NCBI GenBank assembly: GCA_964444885.1
Contig: CAYUIZ010000003.1
Span: 1 to 64,000 of the forward strand
DNA from: CAYRGQ01 sp964444885
Lineage (GTDB): Bacteria; Bacteroidota; Bacteroidia; Sphingobacteriales; Sphingobacteriaceae
DNA length: 64,000 bases
Direction: 5' to 3'
Of the stretch, positions 44,382-52,112 are shown piece after piece; the first letter of the stretch is position 1; every line of letters starts with the position of its first letter. Below the pieces are notes generated by a model, which worked only from the letters and a program-made list of their open reading frames with translations, was not told the origin of the DNA and did no database searches. Position numbers and translations under genes: made by a program.

Positions 44382-45371
44382 TTACAGGAGGGCTTCGCGC
44401 AATTGGGCCGCTGTCTTTGGCGACAGGTATCCCAATGGAATGTCAAATACCGTCCGCGCGCCGGTTTGTCCTTCGGACGCCAGCCGGCCTACTGCCCGCG
44501 CATACGCCACTAAAACACTGGCTGTAAATTCAGGGTTACTCTCCAGGGCTAGGGCAAATTCGATCCGTTGCCTGGATCCAGTGCCACTCGTACCCGAACG
44601 GAATACCGTGCCGCCGTGGGGCATTCCCGAATGGTTTTTCTGCAACTCCGCCTCCGAGATAAAATGTACGGCGGTGTCATAGGGCTCAAAATAATGAGGC
44701 ATTTCCTTAATGGTCCGCTCGATCTGTGCCAGGTCAGCGCCTTCTTGTGGCACGACATAGCATACCCGCTGGTGACGCTCGGCTGTCGTGAGCAAGGGCG
44801 CCTCGCCGGCTCGTACTTGTTCCATCGCATGCTCGGAAGGGAGGGTGTATTGAACGCCGTTTTTGACGCCCGCTACGCGGCGCACGGCATCCGAATGCCC
44901 TTGGCTTAGGCCTTTGCCCCAAAAGGTGTACGTATCACCGGCAGGCAGGACGCTTTCGCCCAGCAGGCGAGCCATCGAAAACAGCCCCGGATCCCAGCCC
45001 GTGGAAATAAGCGACAACGTTTGGGCGGCCTTCGCTACGGCGTCAACCTGCGCAAAATACGCCGGAATCTTGGCGTGGGTATCAAAACTGTCCACCGTGT
45101 GGAACAGCTGGGCAACGGCTGGCACTTGTTCCGGGAGGTCGTGGGACGAACCGCCGCAAAGCACCATCACGTCGATCTTGCCTTTATAATCCTCGATCTG
45201 GGCTAAGGACACCACATTAGATACACCGTGGAGGGCGGCAGGCGGGCGGCGCGTGAAAATCGCGACCAATTCCATGTCCGGGTTCTGACGGACGGCCAGT
45301 TCTACGCCCTTTCCGAGATTACCATATCCTACAATACCGATTCGCAACGTGTTTCGGGTGTTCTTTTCCAT
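44382..45371 (-). CDS. ddh: meso-diaminopimelate D-dehydrogenase
   Basis: A 329-residue NADPH enzyme interconverting meso-diaminopimelate and tetrahydrodipicolinate, a short route in lysine and wall-precursor metabolism. The Rossmann loop GIVGYGNLGKG is at 13-23, FTRRP follows, and substrate-contact segments include GGSSHDLPEQ, STGWDPGLFSM and WGKGLSQGHSDA. Length and motifs match Ddh well. It has a textbook promoter. With mpl it indicates a meso-DAP wall. Confidence 0.95.
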   Translation of the reverse strand: MEKNTRNTLRIGIVGYGNLGKGVELAVRQNPDMELVAIFTRRPPAALHGVSNVVSLAQIEDYKGKIDVMVLCGGSSHDLPEQVPAVAQLFHTVDSFDTHAKIPAYFAQVDAVAKAAQTLSLISTGWDPGLFSMARLLGESVLPAGDTYTFWGKGLSQGHSDAVRRVAGVKNGVQYTLPSEHAMEQVRAGEAPLLTTAERHQRVCYVVPQEGADLAQIERTIKEMPHYFEPYDTAVHFISEAELQKNHSGMPHGGTVFRSGTSGTGSRQRIEFALALESNPEFTASVLVAYARAVGRLASEGQTGARTVFDIPLGYLSPKTAAQLREALL

Positions 45372-45426
45372 GCTCTGCTATTTTTTATCCCATTGAATCG
45401 GGGTGCCTTTTGGCGGCGAAGGTAGC

Positions 45427-45457
45427 CAAAAATATAGTCAAGAGCCAGCCCGCCAAA
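45427..45457 (-). promoter_or_regulatory. promoter of ddh
   Basis: On the minus strand TTTG (45454-45457) and TATTTTTG (45427-45434) are 19 bp apart, a full -33/-7 match. The transcript would start near 45420 and carry a leader of about 50 bases. Confidence 0.8.
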
Positions 45458-45553
45458 AAAAAATAAAAAATTTTCGAACGTTTTGTGCGCAAGCCTGTTC
45501 TATAGTCAAAAGGTTATTTCTATTCATTATTCAGGTTTAATAATTGGTTAGTT

Positions 45554-45587
45554 AAAAGCCCCGATCCTCCCCGTTTCGGGGCTTTTT
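45554..45587 (+). terminator. orphan intrinsic terminator upstream of the PfpI gene
   Basis: AAAAGCCCCGA (45554-45564) pairs with TCGGGGCTTTT (45576-45586), followed by T. No plus-strand gene lies before it, since ddh is transcribed away. It could be an attenuator in the leader of the gene at 45685 or end a short RNA. TATAGTCAA occurs twice upstream (45433-45441 and 45501-45509). Confidence 0.75.
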
Positions 45588-45671
45588 CATGGACTCACAG
45601 ATGCCTTCCCGCAGTTTTTTCCAACGATGGGCCAGGCATAAGTGTCCTTACCTACAGAAACAAAAACATAG

Positions 45672-45684
45672 AAAGGAGAATATC
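45672..45684 (+). promoter_or_regulatory. canonical ribosome binding site, unusual for this genome
   Basis: AAAGGAGAATATC directly precedes the ATG at 45685, with AAGGAGA at standard spacing. Nearly all other genes in the window lack a Shine-Dalgarno sequence, so this start is unusual and decides against the ATG at 45589. Confidence 0.75.
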
Positions 45685-46248
45685 ATGGCAGAACTCAAGG
45701 ACCACAAAGTGGCTATTTTAACCGAGAAAGGTTTTGAGGAAATCGAATTGACCAGTCCAAAGGACGCGCTGGAACTGGCCGGCGCCGTCGTGCACATCAT
45801 ATCGCCTCAGCGCGACACGGTCCGCAGCATAGTAAAAGGGGAGTGGAAGACTGATTTTCCGGTGGACGTGCCGCTGGATGAGGCGCTGCCCGGGGATTAC
45901 GATGCCCTATTGATTCCCGGAGGTGTTGTCAATCCCGATAAGCTTCGCACAAACGAAGAAGCCTTGCGCTTTGTACGCCATTTTTTTGAGGCCGGCAAGC
46001 CCGTCGCGGCCATTTGTCACGGCCCACAGGTGCTTATCAACGCCGTAGTCGTGGAGGGCAGGTCGATGACTTCCGTAGACGCCATTAAAATTGACCTCGT
46101 CAACGCGGGGGCTAATTGGCAGGATAGCGAGGTGGTCGTGGACCGCGGGCTGGTGACCAGCCGCACGCCCGAGGACCTGCCGGCGTTTAATACGGCCCTC
46201 GTCGAGGAGTTTGCCAAGCAGCATCCGGTGACGCCTTCATCCCGGTAG
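45685..46248 (+). CDS. DJ-1/PfpI-family type 1 glutamine amidotransferase-like protein
   Basis: A 187-residue cytosolic protein. The nucleophile elbow AAICHGPQVLI carries the conserved Cys, and FEEIELTSP gives the partner Glu. It belongs to the PfpI/YhbO branch, reported as protease, glyoxalase or protein deglycase; the exact activity is debated. ATG at 45685 has a strong Shine-Dalgarno. It stands alone, behind an orphan terminator. Confidence 0.88.
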   Translation: MAELKDHKVAILTEKGFEEIELTSPKDALELAGAVVHIISPQRDTVRSIVKGEWKTDFPVDVPLDEALPGDYDALLIPGGVVNPDKLRTNEEALRFVRHFFEAGKPVAAICHGPQVLINAVVVEGRSMTSVDAIKIDLVNAGANWQDSEVVVDRGLVTSRTPEDLPAFNTALVEEFAKQHPVTPSSR

Positions 46249-46321
46249 GGAACGTGGAAACCAGTGCTTTGTGGCAAGTCGCATCGTTGTCCTGTGATTC
46301 GCAAATTAATTGCTATAATTG

Positions 46322-46352
46322 TTTGATTATTGACCGAATAAACGTACATTTG
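46322..46352 (+). promoter_or_regulatory. promoter of rpmH-rnpA
   Basis: TTTG (46322-46325) and TACATTTG (46345-46352) are 19 bp apart, a full match to the Bacteroidota pattern. The transcript would start near 46359, about 50 bases before rpmH. Confidence 0.85.
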
Positions 46353-46410
46353 CACTCCGAAATCGGAGTAGGTTATATATAACGCATCAAGAAATACATT
46401 ACAATAGGTC

Positions 46411-46569
46411 ATGAAAAGAACATTTCAGCCATCGCGACGCAAGAGAAAGAACAAACATGGATTCAGGGAGCGCATGAGCTCAGCCAACGGTCGTCGTGTG
46501 CTTGCCGCACGCCGGGCGAAGGGAAGAAAACGCCTGAGCGTATCTGACGAGGCCCGCCACAAGCGCTAG
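46411..46569 (+). CDS. rpmH: 50S ribosomal protein L34
   Basis: A 52-residue, very basic ribosomal protein. [20 protein letters not shown] is the diagnostic start, followed by [20 protein letters not shown]. It is followed by rnpA after 66 bases, the classic order. The dnaA gene usually near rpmH in other phyla is absent, as expected for Bacteroidota. Confidence 0.96.
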   Translation: MKRTFQPSRRKRKNKHGFRERMSSANGRRVLAARRAKGRKRLSVSDEARHKR

Positions 46570-46635
46570 GGTCGCGTATGGCCGGTGACTGCTTGTGTCC
46601 GGAGCCCGCGCCGGTTTCTGGATTAGTCATCGATC

Positions 46636-47007
46636 ATGAAAAGATATACATTCAAGAAGGAAGAACGGTTATGTGCCAAACGGTCGATTGACGACCTGTT
46701 CACGAACGGTTCTTCCTTTGTTTTATATCCCTTTCGTATCGTTTACCGGCGCAGGCCCCTTGCCGGCGGCGCTGTACAAATGCTGGTTTCCGTGCCCAAG
46801 CGCCGGTTTCCCCGCGCTTTCGACCGGAACCTGCTGAAGCGCCGCATCCGCGAGTGCTACCGGCTCCACAAAGAAGCTTATCTGTATCCCGAGGCCCCGC
46901 AAGCGGAGGAGCAATTGCTGTTGGCTATCCAATACATCGGCAAAGAGGTGCTGGACTACGCGGCAATCTGTAATCGCCTAACCCAAGCGTTAGCTAAATT
47001 GAAGTGA
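46636..47007 (+). CDS. rnpA: ribonuclease P protein component
   Basis: A 123-residue basic protein that supports the RNase P RNA in tRNA 5' maturation. FKKEERLCAKRSIDDLF and the core RNR-like motif DRNLLKRRIRECYR are clear. It lies between rpmH and yidD (3-base gap to the latter). Confidence 0.94.
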   Translation: MKRYTFKKEERLCAKRSIDDLFTNGSSFVLYPFRIVYRRRPLAGGAVQMLVSVPKRRFPRAFDRNLLKRRIRECYRLHKEAYLYPEAPQAEEQLLLAIQYIGKEVLDYAAICNRLTQALAKLK

Positions 47008-47010
47008 GGT

Positions 47011-47259
47011 ATGTGGGAGCTGCTGTGGGAGAAAGGAATAAAGAGGCTCTTCGGAGCACTTTTCTTGTTGCTGATCCGGGCATACCAACTGCTTTTGTCC
47101 CCAATGCTAGGCGCTTCTTGCCGCTACACGCCCACGTGCTCGCAGTATGGCATCGAAGCGATTCGCAAACACGGACCTTTCAAAGGCGGCTGGCTCACGC
47201 TCAAGCGTATTGGCCGATGCCACCCTTGGGGCGGCCATGGGCACGACCCGGTGCCGTGA
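47011..47259 (+). CDS. yidD: membrane protein insertion efficiency factor YidD
   Basis: An 82-residue protein with the family pattern [19 protein letters not shown], then [16 protein letters not shown] and [14 protein letters not shown]. It aids membrane protein insertion near YidC. It starts 3 bases after the rnpA stop. Three cysteines of the signature are kept. Confidence 0.94.
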   Translation: MWELLWEKGIKRLFGALFLLLIRAYQLLLSPMLGASCRYTPTCSQYGIEAIRKHGPFKGGWLTLKRIGRCHPWGGHGHDPVP

Positions 47260-47291
47260 TGCCGCCTGTTTCCAACCCCTGAGACCGCTAT

Positions 47292-47990
47292 ATGAATACA
47301 CCCCTCATTCTCCACATCGAAACGGCCACGCCGGTATGCGCTGTTGCGCTGTCGGCGGGAAACAATTGTCTGGTGATTCGCGAACTCGACGAGCCTAATA
47401 TCCACGCCTCGCAGCTGACGGTATTAATTGAGCAGACCCTCGCCGAGGGCGGCTTTTCCTTTGCCGATCTTGCCGCCGTGTCGGTCAGCAAGGGTCCGGG
47501 ATCGTACACGGGCTTGCGTATTGGGGTTTCGACCGCCAAAGGCCTCTGCTACGCGCTGGACATTCCGCTACTTGCGACACATACGCTTGACGCGATGGCA
47601 AGGGGTTTCGTGCAGCAACATCCCGAGCGTATGGCGCCCGACGTCTTACTAATGCCCATGATCGACGCGCGCCGCATGGAAGTGTACACGGCAGCTTACG
47701 GTCCCGACCTAAACCGCGTGGCTGATGTAGCCGCGCAGATTATTGATCGCGAGTCCTTCGTCCAGCAGACGGATCGCCGGAAAATCGTTCTATTTGGCAG
47801 CGGTGCGGATAAATTCGTGGAGTTATTTGCCGGGAATGAGGCCGTAACGGTGATTACCGGTTTTAAAAATTCGGCTGCGCATCTCGTTGAGCTGGCCGAC
47901 GCGGCATATCGCGCGGAACAGCTTGAGGACATCGCTTATTTCGAGCCCTTCTATCTGAAGGAATTTGTCGCGACAACGCCGCGCGCTTAG
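47292..47990 (+). CDS. tsaB: tRNA threonylcarbamoyladenosine biosynthesis protein TsaB
   Basis: A 232-residue ASKHA-fold partner of TsaD in t6A37 formation. LHIETATPVCAVALS and SKGPGSYTGLRIGVSTAKGL are the family signatures. MIDARRMEVYTAAY supports TsaB over TsaD. It closes the rpmH-rnpA-yidD set with a 32-base gap. Confidence 0.94.
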   Translation: MNTPLILHIETATPVCAVALSAGNNCLVIRELDEPNIHASQLTVLIEQTLAEGGFSFADLAAVSVSKGPGSYTGLRIGVSTAKGLCYALDIPLLATHTLDAMARGFVQQHPERMAPDVLLMPMIDARRMEVYTAAYGPDLNRVADVAAQIIDRESFVQQTDRRKIVLFGSGADKFVELFAGNEAVTVITGFKNSAAHLVELADAAYRAEQLEDIAYFEPFYLKEFVATTPRA

Positions 47991-48056
47991 CCGCACCACC
48001 ACGTACTATGACATGGCCGACAGGGCCTGAGGGTATGGCGTATGGAGGAACGTGTC

Positions 48057-49034
48057 TTACCCCACCAACAATACTTCCCGTGCTTTTTTCTCATCTTCCT
48101 GCATCTGGGCGATCATTTCTTCCATCGAGCCAAACCATTGGTCGTGGCGGATGAAGTGCAGAAACTTAACACGCAAGGTTTTGTTGTAGAGGTCCTGGTC
48201 GAAATCAAAGAGATGCACCTCAATGCTTCTGCCCAGTCCGTCTACCGTCGGCCGGTTGCCGATGTAGCCCATGCCCGGCACGACGATGGAGGGTTGTTCT
48301 GGACTGAAATCGCCCGTCGCGATTTCTTCGGGATGGATGAGCGCCACCTCCACGGCGTAAATGCCGTAGGCGGGAATCAGTTTGTGGGTTTCCGGAATCT
48401 GCAAATTAGCGGTGGGGAAGCCGATTTGGCGTCCCAGCTGGTTGCCTCGAATAACCAGTCCGGTCAGTAGAAACGGATAACCCAAGTAGTTGTTGGCGGT
48501 TTGGATATCCCCTTTGATTAGCGACTCGCGGATCTTTGTGGACGAAACGGCCACGTCTTCGATATCTTGCTCGGGAATCTGCTCGACTTCATACCCATAA
48601 ATTTCGGCGAATTTCAATAGGTCTGGCAGCGATCCGACCCGGTCTTTTCCGAAGTGATGGTCGTAGCCAATCACGATTTTGCGCGTACCGATTTTAGCGA
48701 CCAAAATATCACGGATGTATTCCTCGGGCGATTGGTTGGAAAAGTCGCGCGTGAAGGGCGTAATGATCAAATGGTCGATGCCCGCCTCGGCAATCAAGTG
48801 GATTTTTTCGGAGAGGTCATTGATTAGGCGCAAGCTGTCATCTTCGGGATGGAGGATCAGGCGCGGGTGAGGGAAAAATGTCAGCAAAACCGATTCGCCG
48901 TTCACTTCCTGCGCACATGCCTTCAGGGTGCTGAGTATTTTCTGATGGCCAATATGGACGCCGTCAAAGGTGCCGATGGTGACCACGGCATTGTCTAACG
49001 GTGTGAAATCGGCGATATCTCGGTAAATCCTCAT
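48057..49034 (-). CDS. ribF: bifunctional riboflavin kinase/FAD synthetase
   Basis: A 325-residue enzyme making FMN and FAD. The N-terminal nucleotidyltransferase domain (ITIGTFDGVHIGHQKIL-like, about 18-35; YDHHFGKDRVG) is followed by a flavokinase domain (GNQLGRQIGFPTANLQI). It converges with tsaB; a -7 box precedes it. It sits downstream of truB on the same strand but has its own promoter. Confidence 0.94.
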   Translation of the reverse strand: MRIYRDIADFTPLDNAVVTIGTFDGVHIGHQKILSTLKACAQEVNGESVLLTFFPHPRLILHPEDDSLRLINDLSEKIHLIAEAGIDHLIITPFTRDFSNQSPEEYIRDILVAKIGTRKIVIGYDHHFGKDRVGSLPDLLKFAEIYGYEVEQIPEQDIEDVAVSSTKIRESLIKGDIQTANNYLGYPFLLTGLVIRGNQLGRQIGFPTANLQIPETHKLIPAYGIYAVEVALIHPEEIATGDFSPEQPSIVVPGMGYIGNRPTVDGLGRSIEVHLFDFDQDLYNKTLRVKFLHFIRHDQWFGSMEEMIAQMQEDEKKAREVLLVG

Positions 49035-49052
49035 CCTGCGCTAAATTTTGTG

Positions 49053-49060
49053 CAAAGGTA
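49053..49060 (-). promoter_or_regulatory. -7 promoter box of ribF
   Basis: On the minus strand TACCTTTG matches TAnnTTTG and lies 18 bases before the ribF ATG. A clear -33 TTTG is missing. Confidence 0.5.
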
Positions 49061-49106
49061 ATGGTTTTGGCTGCTTGTATGAAATGTTTTTGCCCCTGCC
49101 GCTTCC

Positions 49107-49823
49107 TTAGGCCGGTTCACTACCGGGTAGGGCTTGAATACTGGCCACTAATTCGTCGAGCTTCCACGCTTCTGCTACATTAAACGATCCGCTTCGGGTC
49201 CGGCACAGCGAGCCCAGATGGGCGCCAATGCCGAGTGCGCGGCCGAAATCGTGCGCCAATGAGCGGATGTACGTGCCTTTGCTGCAGACCACCCTGAAAT
49301 GCACGGACGGAAGTACGATGCCGGTAATCTCAAACTGCGAGATCGTGACGCGCCGGGCCTTCATCTCCACGACCTCACCCCGCCGGGCTTTTTCATATAC
49401 GCGTTCCCCGCCCACGCGGATCGCCGAATGCGCTGGCGGGTATTGGTCGATGGGGCCGGTAAACTGATGCGTGGCATGCCTGATTGCTTCTTCCGTAATG
49501 CCGGCAAGGTCGAAGCGCTCATCGATTTCGGTTTCCAGGTCGTATGAAGGCGTGGTAGCTCCTAAAATAATTGATCCGGTATATTCTTTTTCCTCAGCTT
49601 GGAACTGGTCGATGCGCTTGGTAAACTTGCCGGTACAAATGACCAGCAATCCGGTTGCTAATGGGTCTAATGTGCCGGCGTGACCGATTTTAAACCGCTT
49701 GGGCAATTTTAAATGGCTGATCAGCGTTCGTTTGATTTTATTGACCGCCTGGAAGGACGTCCAGCCGAGCGGCTTGTCGACCAGTAGGACCTTTCCCGCT
49801 AGGTATTCATCCTGTACAGACAT
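49107..49823 (-). CDS. truB: tRNA pseudouridine(55) synthase
   Basis: A 238-residue enzyme forming pseudouridine 55 in the tRNA T loop. LLVDKPLGWTSFQAVNKIK and the catalytic GHAGTLDPLATGLL (Asp in TLDP) are clear; YTGSIILGATTPSYD and SKGTYIRSLAHDFG follow. ATG at 49823 lies 2 bases after the uppP stop, so they are co-transcribed. The frame is open further upstream inside uppP. Confidence 0.95.
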   Translation of the reverse strand: MSVQDEYLAGKVLLVDKPLGWTSFQAVNKIKRTLISHLKLPKRFKIGHAGTLDPLATGLLVICTGKFTKRIDQFQAEEKEYTGSIILGATTPSYDLETEIDERFDLAGITEEAIRHATHQFTGPIDQYPPAHSAIRVGGERVYEKARRGEVVEMKARRVTISQFEITGIVLPSVHFRVVCSKGTYIRSLAHDFGRALGIGAHLGSLCRTRSGSFNVAEAWKLDELVASIQALPGSEPA

Positions 49824-49825
49824 CG

Positions 49826-50632
49826 CTAGAGAAACGTGTAAACAATAACGAATGCGCCGACGATGACGCAATAGATGGAGAAATAAGTGAGTTTGGCTTT
49901 TTTGACAAAAGCAATCATCCACTTGCAGGCAAACAGGCCCGACACGAACGCGGCGATGAATCCGACGAGCAGGGGCAACACCTCAAATTGTCCGGTGGCG
50001 GCAACGCTGTCGCTCTCCGCATCGATGTACATTTTGACGGTTGCTCCCAGAATCAGTGGCAAAACCATCAGAAAAGAGAAGCGTGCCGCCTTCGACTTGT
50101 CATCCCCGAGGAGAATCGAGGTAGCAATGGTAGAACCTGAGCGTGAAATGCCTGGAAAAAGTGCGGCGACGGCCTGAGCCAGCCCAATCACGAACGAGTC
50201 GCGGAAGCTAATGTCTTTGCCGGTTCTTTTGGCTTTGTCCGCAAAAAACAGCAAGGCAGCGGTTACCAGCAACATAAAGCCCACGAGGCGCAGGTTGGAG
50301 AACAGGTCTTCGAGCGTGTCTTTCAGGAAAACACCCACAAGCGCCGCGGGAATCATCGACAGGATGACCATCAGCGCGAAGCGGGTTTCTTCATTCCATT
50401 TGAATTGAAATAGGCCCTTGAATATCTGCCAGATGTCCTTCCGGAATACAACGATCGTGCTTAGCGCGGTGGCAAAATGCAGGACAATCGCAAATAGTAA
50501 GTTGTCTTCGTCGCTGTATTTCAGGCCCAGCACTTCCTGTGCGATCACGATATGCCCGCTGGATGATACGGGCAGGAATTCCGTTAACCCTTGGACAATG
50601 CCAACGATTAACGCTTTAATAATTTCCGTCAT
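49826..50632 (-). CDS. uppP: undecaprenyl-diphosphatase
   Basis: A 268-residue polytopic membrane phosphatase that recycles undecaprenyl pyrophosphate for wall synthesis (BacA family). GLTEFLPVSSSGHIVI and ALFPGISRSGSTI hold the active-site residues. Its start overlaps the DUF3098 stop by one base (TAATG). Third in the ftsX-DUF3098-uppP-truB operon. Confidence 0.95.
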   Translation of the reverse strand: MTEIIKALIVGIVQGLTEFLPVSSSGHIVIAQEVLGLKYSDEDNLLFAIVLHFATALSTIVVFRKDIWQIFKGLFQFKWNEETRFALMVILSMIPAALVGVFLKDTLEDLFSNLRLVGFMLLVTAALLFFADKAKRTGKDISFRDSFVIGLAQAVAALFPGISRSGSTIATSILLGDDKSKAARFSFLMVLPLILGATVKMYIDAESDSVAATGQFEVLPLLVGFIAAFVSGLFACKWMIAFVKKAKLTYFSIYCVIVGAFVIVYTFL

Positions 50633-50871
50633 TAACCGTTGTCGTGGTTTTTAGGTTTGGTAAGGATCGCTACTACGCCTAACGCAAAGCCCGCGACTAC
50701 AACCAGCGGAGCAATGGTGATTTTTGTGAAGCTATAGATGTCTTCCGAGCCCATCATCAGCAGAAAACCGAGGATGACGACAGCGATGCTAGCAATGAAA
50801 AGCTGATAGTTTCGCCTGCCGAACACGAGCGGTGATTTCTTGGTGGGTTGTGTTGGTTTTAGTTTTGACAT
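50632..50871 (-). CDS. DUF3098 small membrane protein
   Basis: A 79-residue protein with two helices (about 24-42 and 53-72). FGRRNYQLFIASIAVVILGF and LMMGSEDIYSFTKITIAPLV are typical of this Bacteroidota family, which regularly sits between ftsX and uppP. Function unknown; the conserved place suggests a link to division or wall lipid cycling. Confidence 0.9.
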   Translation of the reverse strand: MSKLKPTQPTKKSPLVFGRRNYQLFIASIAVVILGFLLMMGSEDIYSFTKITIAPLVVVAGFALGVVAILTKPKNHDNG

Positions 50872-50886
50872 TAGTCGCCTTATTTT

Positions 50887-51765
50887 TTATCGGTACAATT
50901 CATTTGATTTTAGCCGCAGGTACTTGCTGACGGCGAAATATGTGCTCAGGCCCGAAATGAGGATGCCGAGCACCACGATGCTCGCGAAAATCGCGCCGAA
51001 TTCGAACCAATTGCGCAGGAACACAAGTTCAGGCAATTCGCGTTGCGACAGCTGCAGGATGAACAGCAGCAGCAGGATCGCAATGAGCGCCCCCAGCAGA
51101 CCGTGCAGGATGCCGTAGCCCAGAAATGGCCGCCGGATGAAGCCCTTGGTTGCGCCGACCATCTGCATGCTTTTGATCAGAAAACGCTGGGAATAGATGG
51201 ATAGTCGTATCGTGTTGTTAATCAGTGCGATGGCAATGAGTAATAACAGCATGGTGAACGCAAGCACAACAAGCCCGATGATGCGGATATTTTGGTTGAC
51301 CATGTCGATCAGGGATTCTTGGTAAACTACTTCATTGACATGGCTATTGGCCGATAGTTTGCTGATAAAATGTTCAATGCTGTCCGTGTTGGCGTATTCT
51401 GCTTTCAGGTAAATATCGATCGATGACAGGAGTGGGTTGTGCCCGAGGAATTCGACGAAGTCCTCGCCCAGGTCCATGGCAAGATTTTTGGCGGCTTCTT
51501 CCTTGCTGATGTAATGCGACCGAAGCACGTAAGGGTCGTTGTTTACATTTTTTTGCAAAGCCAGTACATCGCCCTCGCTCACGCCTTCATTGACGATCAG
51601 ATTGAGTACAATATTTTCTTTGACGTAGTTTGACAAGTTCTTGGCGTGTACCAAGATCAGGCCTAGCAATCCGGTCATCAGCAAGACCAGTGCGATACTG
51701 ATTACGGTCGATATGTAAACCGATTTGGTTTTCTTTGACGAGGTACTCAATTCATAGTTTTCCAT
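50887..51765 (-). CDS. ftsX: cell division protein FtsX
   Basis: A 292-residue ABC-type membrane component with four helices (about 16-38, 165-185, 215-240, 260-280) and an extracytoplasmic loop between helices 1 and 2. With FtsE it controls peptidoglycan hydrolases at the septum. FtsE is not adjacent. First gene of the operon; a promoter with TTG (51815-51817) and TATTTTCG (51786-51793) lies just upstream on the minus strand. Confidence 0.93.
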   Translation of the reverse strand: MENYELSTSSKKTKSVYISTVISIALVLLMTGLLGLILVHAKNLSNYVKENIVLNLIVNEGVSEGDVLALQKNVNNDPYVLRSHYISKEEAAKNLAMDLGEDFVEFLGHNPLLSSIDIYLKAEYANTDSIEHFISKLSANSHVNEVVYQESLIDMVNQNIRIIGLVVLAFTMLLLLIAIALINNTIRLSIYSQRFLIKSMQMVGATKGFIRRPFLGYGILHGLLGALIAILLLLFILQLSQRELPELVFLRNWFEFGAIFASIVVLGILISGLSTYFAVSKYLRLKSNELYR

Positions 51766-51785
51766 GGTTGGAAATGTTTTGCCTG

Positions 51786-51817
51786 CGAAAATAGCGATTA
51801 CGGTTGAGATATCCCAA
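51786..51817 (-). promoter_or_regulatory. promoter of the ftsX operon
   Basis: On the minus strand TTG (51815-51817) and TATTTTCG (51786-51793) are 21 bp apart; the -7 box has one mismatch. The start would be near 51780, some 15 bases before the ATG. Confidence 0.55.
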
Positions 51818-52041
51818 CAGGGCAGCGATACGTTTTTGCCAGTTTCGTTGCCGCAATTTCCGGGCCTCGTTCACAGCAAGGGTTTTGCAGACCCCTTTTT
51901 TTAAGGTTTATGTATCGAGAAGGCCAAAGGCGACCCCTGCCCTGATTTCGCCCTGCAACGGTGCGAGCTGCGCTTGGGAGGGAAAATGGTTAACCATAGG
52001 AATGTCACGGCGTTACGGCGGTCGGGCCGATGTTGAAAATA
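51818..52041. other. divergent spacer between ftsX and the M16 protease
   Basis: No gene is supported. ATGGTTAACCAT (51986-51997) is a perfect 12-bp palindrome about 45 bases before the protease -33 region and may be an operator. A short basic minus-strand frame (about 40 codons from GTG, ending inside the ftsX start) is visible but unproven. Confidence 0.35.
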
Positions 52042-52072
52042 TTTCGGTGTATTATATAATTGGTTAATTTTG
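52042..52072 (+). promoter_or_regulatory. promoter of the M16 protease gene
   Basis: TTTC (52042-52045) and TAATTTTG (52065-52072) are 19 bp apart. The start would fall near 52079, downstream of the ATG at 52074, so translation must begin at a later ATG, in support of 52113. Confidence 0.65.
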
Positions 52073-52112
52073 TATGGACATTAAAGCCATACTTAAACTA
52101 ATATTCCACGTG

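Noticed and set aside
51766..51900. Small basic minus-strand frame ending inside the ftsX start
   Set aside because: About 40 codons from a GTG, no family signal, and it overlaps the ftsX promoter; kept only as a note.
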